Positions 1 to 6,681 of a stretch of DNA of 10,755 bases are shown here, in pieces (the stretch's first letter is position 1; every line of letters starts with the position of its first letter). Made by a program: the position numbers and the translations under genes. This DNA is from Granulicella sp. UBA5172. GTDB lineage: Bacteria > Acidobacteriota > Terriglobia > Terriglobales > Acidobacteriaceae. The notes under the pieces were generated by a model that worked only from the letters and a program-made list of their open reading frames with translations, made no database searches and had not been told where the DNA came from. Where the stretch lies: positions 1,124 to 11,878 of the forward strand of contig DHWW01000269.1 in assembly GCA_002413385.1 (NCBI GenBank), in the 5' to 3' direction.

Positions 1-20
1 CCCTGATCAACCCTGATCAA
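1..20. repeat. Two tandem copies of a 10-bp unit at the window edge
   Basis: The unit CCCTGATCAA occurs twice back to back and is followed by CAA, directly downstream of the ClC stop codon on the minus strand. Each unit contains the palindrome TGATCA. The array may extend left of the window. Two copies are seen directly; there is no evidence for a function. Confidence 0.5.
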
Positions 21-27
21 CAAGCTC

Positions 28-1909
28 CTAGGCGGCTGCGTCCGTGTGGTCGATAGGAGGAACATCGGCAGCAGCAGGGACAGCCGCAGTCGGGCCGGTT
101 GCCGTTGCGTCGGGGTTCGGGCCAAAAGGCCAGCGTAGCCGCAGCACTCGATCGCGATCGCCTTCGCGATGAGCTTCCTCGCTCCGTCCTTTGAGCAGGT
201 CGCTGATAGTCATCACACCGAGCAGCTTGCCGTCGGCGCTGACAACGGGGTACGAGGTCAGCTTCGACTCCGCCATGATCATGGCACAGTTCCGCAGCGT
301 GTTGAAGGGCGAAACCGTCTTCGGTTCACGGTTTGCGTCGACAGCGAGCGGCATGGTGAGATCCTCTTTGCGCGCGGCCGCGATCATTTGGTTATGGGTG
401 AGAACACCAGTCAAGTGGCCGTCGCTATCGACCAGCGGAAAGATGCGCTGCCAATGCGACCACGCTTCACTGCCGCGGGCTTCCATCTTGCTTAGCCAGT
501 CGGCGGCGTCTTTGCGTGTTGCGTTTTCAGGCAGCGCGAAGACGCTGGTATGCATAGCCTGGGAGACGAGGATGGTTTCGAGCGGATCGACGCCGAACTC
601 GCGGCTGAGGTGGAGACCGCGGCGGCTGAGATTCTCCGTCAGCATGGAGCGCGGCATCACCAGCACGCTGACCGCGTACGCCGCAATGCAGGAGAGCAGC
701 ACCGGCAGCATCAGCCCGCCATTGTGCGTCAATTCCAGCGCCAGCATCGCCGACGTCAGCGGTGCGCCGATCGCCGCCGAGAGCACCGACGTCATGCCCA
801 CCAGCACCCATGCCCCGGTCGTCATCACCGGCATCAGATGCCCCATCGCTCCGCCCAGCGCTCCGCCGATCACCAGCAACGGCGCCAGAATGCTGCCCGC
901 CGTGTTTGACCCCAGCGAGAACGCCCAGATAAGGCTCCTTCACGATCAGAATTCCAGCCAGGAACTTCCACCCAACGTCGCCCGAGATCATCTGCTGCAT
1001 CACGCTGTAGCCCACGCCCAGCGCCCTCGGAAACACCCACCCGCCCAGCCCTATGCCCAGCCCACCAATGGCCGGCCACCACATCCAGTGAATCGGCAGA
1101 CGCTCAAACATGCGCTCAAAGAAGTACACCGCTTTACTCAGCCCAGTGGCCACAAAGGCCGCAACAATCCCCAGCGCCAGCGCACCCAGCATCGCCGAGT
1201 GATACACCGGTGCCCCGGTGGGAACCATCTGCAGAAGGCTCTGCGGCCCCAGCAGCAGACGCCGCACCGTGCCCGCCACAACACAGGCAATCGCCACCGG
1301 AACAAGCGCCCGCGGCTTCCACTCGAACAGCAGCAGTTCCACTGCCAGCAGCGTCGCCGACATGGGGCAGTTGAACGTCGCCGCGATGCCCGCCGCTGCC
1401 CCTGCGACCATCAGCACCGTGCGCTCCGAGCCGCTCACCGGCAGCAGTTGGCCGACGATGCTGCCCACCGCTCCGCCCGTCATAATCACCGGCCCCTCGG
1501 CGCCAAACGGTCCCCCCGAACCGATCGCAATCGCCGTCGCGATCGGCTTCAGGATGGCCACACGCGGTTGCACCTTGCCGTCGTTGAAGACGATCGTTTC
1601 CACCGCTTCCGGCATACCATGACCGCGCACCTTGGGCGAGAGATACCGCGCGATGATGCCGACAATCAGACCGCCGAGGACGGGCATCACGATCAGCCAC
1701 CAGTGCCTGCCCGCCTGCCACGGATCGCGGCTCACAAAGCTCCATCGCTGGAAATAAAAGAGGTTGGTGAAGAGCGCAATCATCTCCAGTAGCGCCCACG
1801 CCGCTACTGCACTGACCGCGCCAAGCCCAGCTGCCAGGGCACTGGTATACAAAATGCGGCTGTCCGCGGAGTAATCACGTAAGCCATCGGCCGGTCCCGG
1901 GTTCGTCAA
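28..1909 (-). pseudogene. ClC-family chloride channel/antiporter with C-terminal CBS pair, single frameshift
   Basis: This is a voltage-gated-type ClC protein of the inner membrane, expected to pass Cl- or exchange Cl-/H+. Numbered from the proposed TTG start, motifs run GHGMP (about 96-100), GAEGP with the gating glutamate (about 136-140), FNCPMSA, then LGSNTAG and ILAP after the break. A cytoplasmic CBS pair and an Ala/Pro-rich tail follow. The reading frame breaks near 933-934: the first frame reads ILIVKEPY and loses homology, while the other frame resumes as LIWAFSLGSNTAG. Removing one C from the CC restores 626 residues. In the second frame a TGA at 942-940 closes just upstream, so the switch is confined to a few bases. 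An ATG at 1954 is possible, but the TTG at 1909 has AGGAG 10 nt upstream. It sits 13 nt after marR, so the two probably form one operon. Whether the frameshift is a real mutation or an assembly error cannot be told here. Confidence 0.9.
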
Positions 1910-1918
1910 CGTACGGAT

Positions 1919-1924
1919 TCTCCT
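1919..1924 (-). promoter_or_regulatory. Ribosome binding site deciding a TTG start for the ClC gene
   Basis: AGGAGA on the minus strand lies 10 nt before TTG (1909-1907) and overlaps the TAG stop of marR, giving TAGGAG. The upstream ATG at 1954 would place the start 32 bases inside marR and adds an Arg-rich leader of 15 residues. The TTG is therefore preferred, with moderate confidence. Confidence 0.5.
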
Positions 1925-2372
1925 ACGACGGATCAGTCTGTGTCCGTGTCGCACTCTGCAGGTCGCAGAGAGCGGTGATCAGATGTTCGCAGCGTGGTGC
2001 AAGTTCGCTGAGGTGTTCGGCGACAAGGCGGTTCAGGATGACCTGGCCTTCAGAAGTCAGATGGACGAGCGACCGACGCATGTCTTTGGGGTCACTCTGG
2101 CGGCTGACCAGCCCTGCGCGCTCAGCTCGATCCACCAGCTCCACGGTGCTGTTGTGGCGCAGGATCATGCGCTCCGCGAGATAGGTGATCGATGCCTGCT
2201 GATCCTCAGGAATCGCTGCAATCACCTGCATCAACTGATATTGTTGCGCGGGTACACCGCAGCGTTCGGACGCGATCTCGCTGAAGTTCAGAAACTTTCG
2301 CATCTGGTATCGAAACTCGGCGAGGCTCTTCAAGCGGTCTTGTTCTGAAGTCAAATTCATAGAACCTACCAT
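1923..2372 (-). CDS. MarR-family winged-helix transcriptional regulator
   Basis: A 149-residue protein of the usual MarR length, expected to bind DNA as a dimer in the cytoplasm. The N-terminal helix (about 12-35) and a helix around VPAQQYQLMQVI (about 40-51) lead into the recognition region ITYLAERMILRHNSTVELVDRAERAGLVSR (about 62-91). The wing follows as DPKDMRRSLVHLTSEG (about 94-109), with the conserved Asp and Arg. C-terminal helices form the dimer interface. The ATG at 2372 has GAGGAG 5 nt upstream. The gene is followed within 13 nt by the ClC gene, whose ribosome binding site overlaps this stop codon, so it probably controls itself and that transporter. The ligand cannot be predicted. 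It diverges from purB; nothing suggests that it regulates purB. Confidence 0.9.
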   Translation of the reverse strand: MVGSMNLTSEQDRLKSLAEFRYQMRKFLNFSEIASERCGVPAQQYQLMQVIAAIPEDQQASITYLAERMILRHNSTVELVDRAERAGLVSRQSDPKDMRRSLVHLTSEGQVILNRLVAEHLSELAPRCEHLITALCDLQSATRTQTDPS

Positions 2373-2377
2373 GGGTA

Positions 2378-2389
2378 CTCCTCATTATA
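2378..2389 (-). promoter_or_regulatory. Shine-Dalgarno of marR abutted by a consensus TATAAT
   Basis: On the minus strand TATAAT (2389-2384) runs directly into GAGGAG (2383-2378), then 5 nt, then ATG. GAGGAG is a good ribosome binding site. The TATAAT is a perfect -10 hexamer, but no good -35 is visible 16-18 nt upstream, and a start 7 nt downstream would cut off the ribosome binding site. The SD is credible; the -10 is uncertain. Confidence 0.45.
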
Positions 2390-2509
2390 TCGTAAACCGA
2401 CATTCTTGAATTGGACCAGTATCTGCATTCAGACTCCGTACACTAACATTGTTGGCGAGTAGTTTACGCTTCCTTGGCTATTTGGCCAGTAACAACAAAC
2501 ACAACCCTC

Positions 2510-2513
2510 GGAG
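2510..2513 (+). promoter_or_regulatory. Ribosome binding site fixing the purB start
   Basis: GGAG lies 5 nt before ATG 2519. The open frame continues back to a TTG at 2474, but the residues it would add do not resemble PurB N-termini, whereas MIARYTRPAM is the normal family beginning. Confidence 0.7.
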
Positions 2514-2518
2514 TCCCC

Positions 2519-3817
2519 ATGATCGCCCGTTATACCCGGCCTGCGATGGCCGCCATCTGGTCGGAACAACGTAAATATGAGAATTGGCTGCGGGTTGAGA
2601 TTGCAGCGACCACAGCGCTGGCGCGAGCCGGAATGGTTCCCTCCTCTGCCGTCGACGCGTTGCAGCAGCGGGCCACCTTCACCATCGAACGCATTCACGA
2701 GATTGAAGCGGAGACGCGCCACGATGTACTGGCATTCACCACGGCGGTAGCTGAGTCGGTCGGAGACGAGGCACGCTGGCTGCACTATGGGCTGACCTCC
2801 ACGGATGTCGTTGACACGGCCCAGGGGTTGGCATTCGTCCAGGCGTCTACCTTGATTCGTGATGGCATTCTCCGACTTCGCGCGGTTCTTTGCAAACGTG
2901 CCGTGGAATTCCAGCACACGCCAACCATTGGACGCACGCACGGTGTCCATGCCGAGCCCACCACCTTCGGGATGAAGCTGCTGCTTTGGTATGCCGAGAT
3001 GGGACGGAACCTGAAGCGCTTTGACGCTGCAGCGGAAGATATGCGAGTCGGCAAGATCTCCGGAGCTGTCGGCGCCTTTGGCAAACTGAAGCCTGCGCAC
3101 GAGGCAGCGATCCTGGCGGAACTGGGCCTGCAGCCTGCGCTGATCTCGACGCAGGTCCTGCAGCGCGACCGCCATGCCGCCTACATCACCACGCTGGCGG
3201 TGCTGTGCTCCACGCTGGACAAGATTGCATTGGAGATCCGGCATCTGCAACGCACCGAGGTTCGCGAGGCCGAAGAGTTTTTCTCTGCGGGACAGAAGGG
3301 TTCAAGCGCGATGCCGCACAAGCGGAATCCGATTACCTGCGAAAACATCTGCGGACTGGCGCGGGTGGTGCGAGGCAACGCGCAGGTAGCGCTCGAAGAT
3401 GTGGCGCTTTGGCATGAGCGCGACATCTCGCACTCCTCAGCCGAGCGGGTCATTCTGCCCGATACCACGATCCTTGCGGACTATCTCCTCGACAAGACCG
3501 CCACCCTCATCGAGCGCCTGCTGGTCTACCCGGCGAGGATGCTGAAGAACCTCGAATCAACCCATGGATTAGTATTCAGCGGGCAGTTGTTGATCGACCT
3601 CGCGGCCGCGGGCATGAGCCGCGAAGACGCCTACCGTCTCGTTCAGGGGCACGCGATGAATGCGTGGACCAACGATTTGAACTATCGCACCCTGATCGAG
3701 GCTGATCCCGAGATCAACCGGTGGCTTTCCGCGGAGAAGATCGCTGAGGCGTTCGAAGTGCGAAGGCAGCTTACGAACATCGATGAGGTATTCGACCGGG
3801 TGCTGGCGGCGGGTTGA
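2519..3817 (+). CDS. purB: Adenylosuccinate lyase
   Basis: A cytoplasmic homotetrameric enzyme of purine synthesis. It cleaves SAICAR to AICAR plus fumarate, and adenylosuccinate to AMP plus fumarate. The protein is 432 residues, the normal length of the short bacterial class. It begins MIARYTRP. Conserved stretches are RHDV with His68, HYGLTSTDV (89-97), GRTHGVHAEP with His141 (138-147) and the fumarase/aspartase-superfamily signature GSSAMPHKRNP (261-271), which carries the catalytic serine loop. The C-terminal helical domain is complete (SREDAYRLVQ, then to AG at the end). It stands alone on the plus strand, diverging from marR with about 146 bp between the two start codons. No other pur gene lies next to it. 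No lesion is seen. Identification is secure. Confidence 0.98.
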   Translation: MIARYTRPAMAAIWSEQRKYENWLRVEIAATTALARAGMVPSSAVDALQQRATFTIERIHEIEAETRHDVLAFTTAVAESVGDEARWLHYGLTSTDVVDTAQGLAFVQASTLIRDGILRLRAVLCKRAVEFQHTPTIGRTHGVHAEPTTFGMKLLLWYAEMGRNLKRFDAAAEDMRVGKISGAVGAFGKLKPAHEAAILAELGLQPALISTQVLQRDRHAAYITTLAVLCSTLDKIALEIRHLQRTEVREAEEFFSAGQKGSSAMPHKRNPITCENICGLARVVRGNAQVALEDVALWHERDISHSSAERVILPDTTILADYLLDKTATLIERLLVYPARMLKNLESTHGLVFSGQLLIDLAAAGMSREDAYRLVQGHAMNAWTNDLNYRTLIEADPEINRWLSAEKIAEAFEVRRQLTNIDEVFDRVLAAG

Positions 3818-3852
3818 TGCCGCTATACGAGTTTTACGCCAGCCGCAGGGAC

Positions 3853-4003
3853 TCTTCCCCAGACCTGGGGCCGGCGTAGAGCAGGAGCGCGGCGGCGACC
3901 TCGAAGTCGAGGCACTTCTCCCCAGGCATTCGCGCTGTTCGTCCCAGAAATTCCTTCAGCTCAGGTAAGCACTGATCGTCAGGAAGCGAACGTTTCTCCC
4001 CAG
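3853..4003. repeat. Three short C-rich motifs in the purB-ykgJ intergenic region
   Basis: TTCTCCCCAG occurs at 3916-3925 and 3994-4003, and a close variant TCTTCCCCAG at 3853-3862. The last is the left arm of a hairpin, CCCCAG-AC-CTGGGG (3857-3870). No U-tract follows, so it is not a convincing intrinsic terminator. An 82-codon minus-strand frame (3834-4082) crosses all three motifs and reads GEK or GEE each time, which looks like repeat translation and not a gene. The 282-bp gap otherwise holds only the dyads at 4018-4059. Confidence 0.3.
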
Positions 4004-4017
4004 AGGTGTCTCGTGAT

Positions 4018-4068
4018 AATCCATGGATTTCCTTATGACCACAGACTCCGATCATAAGGTTGTATAAG
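4018..4068 (+). promoter_or_regulatory. Candidate operator/promoter of the YkgJ-like gene
   Basis: A perfect 12-bp palindrome AATCCATGGATT (4018-4029) is followed after one base by an 8-bp inverted repeat, CCTTATGA (4031-4038) and TCATAAGG (4052-4059), with a 13-nt spacer. A -10-like TATAAG lies at 4063-4068, 31 bp before the GTG start. No matching -35 is visible, and the inverted repeat covers where it would lie. The symmetry is seen directly; the operator role is inferred. Confidence 0.4.
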
Positions 4069-4099
4069 TTGTGCGCTGGCAAAAGTTTGAAGAGGTTAC

Positions 4100-4690
4100 G
4101 TGGCTGAACTGTTCAAAATTCTAGATGCTGCGCTGGCCTCGGCGACGCAGCGCTCGGACCATTGGCTCGCTTGCAGGCTGGGCTGTCACCAGTGTTGCGT
4201 AGGAGTGTTTCCCATCTCGCAACTCGATGCGGAGCAGCTCCGCGACGCATTGGATCGTGCAGAGCAGGGCGTTGCCGATCGAATCAGGGAGCGCGCAGCG
4301 GCCTCTCGTGCCCGGCTCACGCCGAAGTTTCCGGGCGACGCAGACAGCGGCCTCCTCTTTACCGAGCCGCAGCACGAAGAAGCCTTTGAAGACTTTGCGA
4401 ACGACGAGCCGTGCCCGGTGCTCGATCCTGCGACAGGGACCTGCGAGCTCTACGCCGCCCGCCCGGTGCAATGCCGAACGTTTGGACCCCCGGTGCGGGA
4501 CGCCGAGGACAACCTGACGGTGTGCGAGCTCTGCTTCGTCGATGCCCCGCCAGAGGAGGTGGCTCGCTGCGAGTTCGAGCAGGGATGGCGTCCGCTGGAG
4601 GACGAGTTGATAGCAGCGGCGGAAACCCGGACCGGCTTGCATGGTGCGACGCTGATCGCGTTTGCTCTGTCACCCCAGACAAATCGTTAA
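4100..4690 (+). CDS. YkgJ-type cysteine-cluster protein (putative zinc/iron chelator)
   Basis: A 196-residue cytoplasmic protein with the cysteine pattern of the YkgJ / CxxCxxCC family, annotated elsewhere as a putative zinc- or iron-chelating domain of unknown biochemical role. The first cluster is CRLGCHQCC (Cys25, 29, 32, 33). A second, PCPVL...GTCELYAARPVQCRTFG, holds Cys105, 115 and 125 with the typical RPxxCRxF ending. Further cysteines at 142, 145 and 157 make ten in all, consistent with binding a metal or an Fe-S cluster. The start is GTG: an in-frame TGA stands at 4088-4090, so no earlier start exists, and AGAGG lies 4 nt upstream. It is probably a single-gene unit with its own promoter. 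It converges with the next gene 10 bp away. Family assignment is good; function is unknown. Confidence 0.85.
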   Translation: MAELFKILDAALASATQRSDHWLACRLGCHQCCVGVFPISQLDAEQLRDALDRAEQGVADRIRERAAASRARLTPKFPGDADSGLLFTEPQHEEAFEDFANDEPCPVLDPATGTCELYAARPVQCRTFGPPVRDAEDNLTVCELCFVDAPPEEVARCEFEQGWRPLEDELIAAAETRTGLHGATLIAFALSPQTNR

Positions 4691-4700
4691 GGAACGACGA

Positions 4701-5840
4701 TTACGGAGCTACGCCGGCGCGGACAAGGGAAACTTGTCGAACAGCACCTGCGGCAACAGTCGATGGCAGGAACCCCTCAGGCACCGGCGTCAGGGCGAAG
4801 GTCGGCTGCGGCAAGATCGGGGCAGTCTCGGGGAAGGGCCGGACGATCAGGTCAGACAAATCGTCGGTTGAGAGCCCTGCGAGGTCGAGCAACGGGGGAT
4901 CTCTGGGCATGGAGAACCGCCCGTGGCCGAGGTAGGCAGCGATCACGACGGCAGTCGACACAGGCGACACAATCACCAGTGGCACGCCATAGCGTTTCAG
5001 TATGCCCTCGACGAGATCGGCGTTGGAGTGCGATCGGGGCAGTTCACCTTTGACCTGTGCAATCATGAAAACTTCAAAGCCGGTCTCGGGATGCTTGGCA
5101 GCGTAGTGGCTAAGGCTGCGGGCAACCGACTTGGGCGAAGTGAGTCCGAAATCGGCGATGTAGTTTCTGCGAATGGCGTGGGGATAGAAACGGTTGAGCG
5201 TGACGCGGGCAAAGTCTGCGCAGTTCCGGAAGGCTCCGTTATAGTCCTCGATGTTGCGGCGATCGTTGAAAGACGCGATCAGTTCTGCATCCTGCTCGGG
5301 GGTAGAGTTCACTCGAAATCCGTAGCTGGTGCGGTCGAAGGCCGAGCCGAGGAGTTCGTACCAATTCCCGCCGGGCGCTCGACCGTCGGGACGGTTCGGA
5401 GCGATCGACAACAGATACTTCTGCCGGTAGGCATCGCGCAGTTGCCTTTCGCTGGCGCGATCGATGCTCTCTGGAATCTCGCTGACGGAGTCCACCGCGT
5501 AGAGGTACGGGATCAGCGGTATCGCGATCCAGTCGTGGCCCCCGATATGGTCGTACCGGCTCAGCACAACGCCGAGCTCGCCCGGGCGGCACGGCCGCAG
5601 CTTCACTGGCGTCTCCTCACAAACGTGGTCGAGATAGATTGCCGCGTGCCCTGCGGGAGCAAAGATGTTCAGCTTGCCATACGGCTGCTCCAGCAGCAGC
5701 GAGACCGCAGCATGGGCAACTGTAGCTGCACCAGCCAGGAACAGGAGGCAGACTGCCAGCCACGCATGGCGGAACGCCCTGCACAAACTCAGGGGCTGGA
5801 GGGTGCTGGCGGGGGAGCGGTGCAGCCTCAGAGCTATCAT
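4701..5840 (-). CDS. Exported protein, possible permuted NlpC/P60-like cysteine hydrolase
   Basis: A 379-residue protein starting at ATG 5840 (AAAGG 5 nt upstream; a GTG at 5846 is the alternative). Residues 1-44 form a long signal peptide ending VAHA before AVSLLLEQ, so it acts outside the cytoplasmic membrane. I do not recognise a named family with certainty. AGHAAIYLDHVC (His65) followed much later by RNCADF (Asn206-Cys207) is the His-before-Cys order of circularly permuted papain-like NlpC/P60 and LRAT enzymes, where NC-x-x-F carries the nucleophile. Known members act on peptidoglycan amides or lipids; the substrate here is unknown. A hydrophobic stretch at about 285-305 and a Pro-rich C-terminus follow. 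It diverges from ubiX. A non-catalytic exported protein is the alternative. Confidence 0.8.
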   Translation of the reverse strand: MIALRLHRSPASTLQPLSLCRAFRHAWLAVCLLFLAGAATVAHAAVSLLLEQPYGKLNIFAPAGHAAIYLDHVCEETPVKLRPCRPGELGVVLSRYDHIGGHDWIAIPLIPYLYAVDSVSEIPESIDRASERQLRDAYRQKYLLSIAPNRPDGRAPGGNWYELLGSAFDRTSYGFRVNSTPEQDAELIASFNDRRNIEDYNGAFRNCADFARVTLNRFYPHAIRRNYIADFGLTSPKSVARSLSHYAAKHPETGFEVFMIAQVKGELPRSHSNADLVEGILKRYGVPLVIVSPVSTAVVIAAYLGHGRFSMPRDPPLLDLAGLSTDDLSDLIVRPFPETAPILPQPTFALTPVPEGFLPSTVAAGAVRQVSLVRAGVAP

Positions 5841-5968
5841 TGCCACCTTTACGGTCAGTCGAAGATCACTCTACATACGATGCGTCGATCGTTCAGGAAA
5901 AAGCCTGCCATACTTTTACGTAACAGCATTCACTGGCAAATGTCTCGAAGAAAAGATGATTTTTCAGA

Positions 5969-6006
5969 GATAATCGAGCATAGATAACCGAGCATAGATA
6001 ATCGAG
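5969..6006 (+). repeat. 14-bp tandem repeat, about 2.7 copies, abutting ubiX
   Basis: The unit GATAATCGAGCATA occurs at 5969-5982, with one mismatch (GATAACCGAGCATA) at 5983-5996, and again as GATAATCGAG at 5997-6006. The last copy ends 4 nt before the ubiX ATG and supplies its weak GAGG ribosome binding site. Copies 1 and 3 contain GATAAT, a 5/6 match to a -10 hexamer. Repeat structure is certain; a regulatory role is only possible. Confidence 0.7.
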
Positions 6007-6010
6007 GCCT

Positions 6011-6679
6011 ATGGCAATTGCACCTGCATCACGTAGCACTTCGGAGATCGCCAGCGGCTCGGCGAACCCGGCGCTCACGACCCTGATCCTCGCCGTCACC
6101 GGCGCAAGCGGATCGATCTTCGCTATTGAGATGCTGCGAGCACTGGAGGCGGATGATCGGGTCGGACGCGTTCATCTGGTCATCTCTCCCAGCGCGCTCC
6201 GAGTCTTCGCCGAGGAAGCGGCCGTAGCTGGCCGTAACCTGCTGGTAGAAAAGCTGTTAGGTAAAGCGTCGCAGAAGATTGTGCTGCTGGCACATGAGGA
6301 TATTGGAGCTCCGATCGCCTCCGGATCGTGTCCCATTGACGCGATGGTGGTGCTCCCATGTTCCATGGGAACGCTGGCGGGGATCGCGCATGGGCTGGCG
6401 GAGAATTTGATCGAGCGCGCGGCGGATGTTTGCCTGAAGGAGCGCAGGCGGCTGGTACTGTGCGTCCGCGAGACGCCACTCAACTTGATCCATCTCCGCA
6501 ACATGGCCGCAGTAACCGAGGCTGGAGCAACCGTCTATCCGGTCATTCCCACCTTCTATAATCACCCGCAATCGGTTGAGGATATCGCTCGCAATTACGT
6601 GCATCGCATCCTGCAGCACATTGGATTGCCGCAAGCGGGGGCGTACGCGTGGGGAAGCGATGAGGCTCCCGGCACGTAG
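6011..6679 (+). CDS. ubiX: UbiX-type flavin prenyltransferase
   Basis: It joins a dimethylallyl group to FMN, making prenylated FMN, the cofactor of UbiD-family decarboxylases. The 222-residue protein has the flavoprotein fold: TLILAVTGASGSIFA (24-38) with the FMN-binding TGASG, then ASGSCPIDAMVVLPCSMGTL (103-122), the ERRRLVLCVRETPLNLIHLRNM stretch (144-165) with the conserved Arg and Glu, and a Y-x-x-x-P-x-FY segment (176-183). About 23 extra residues precede the usual N-terminus. ATG 6011 is used because no better start lies downstream; its GAGG is only 3 nt away, so initiation may be weak or leaderless. No ubiD lies in the window, so the partner decarboxylase is elsewhere. It converges on the alpha/beta hydrolase gene 2 bp away. 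Confidence 0.95.
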   Translation: MAIAPASRSTSEIASGSANPALTTLILAVTGASGSIFAIEMLRALEADDRVGRVHLVISPSALRVFAEEAAVAGRNLLVEKLLGKASQKIVLLAHEDIGAPIASGSCPIDAMVVLPCSMGTLAGIAHGLAENLIERAADVCLKERRRLVLCVRETPLNLIHLRNMAAVTEAGATVYPVIPTFYNHPQSVEDIARNYVHRILQHIGLPQAGAYAWGSDEAPGT

Positions 6680-6681
6680 CC

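Noticed and set aside
191..1792. Long plus-strand open frame (533 codons) opposite the ClC gene
   Set aside because: It is antisense to a gene with clear ClC motifs, and its product is low-complexity in His, Arg and Pro as expected of a GC-rich shadow frame.
3834..4082. Minus-strand 82-codon frame between purB and the YkgJ-like gene
   Set aside because: No good ribosome binding site or known family. It spans three copies of a short repeat and crosses the dyads in front of the next gene, so it is more likely non-coding.
4684..4697. TCGTT-AAGG-AACGA small inverted repeat between the convergent genes at 4690 and 4701
   Set aside because: A 5-bp stem without a U-tract is too weak to call a terminator.
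4923..5987. Plus-strand open frame of 354 codons over the exported hydrolase candidate
   Set aside because: No recognisable motif. The opposite strand encodes a protein with a signal peptide and conserved-looking motifs, so this is a shadow.
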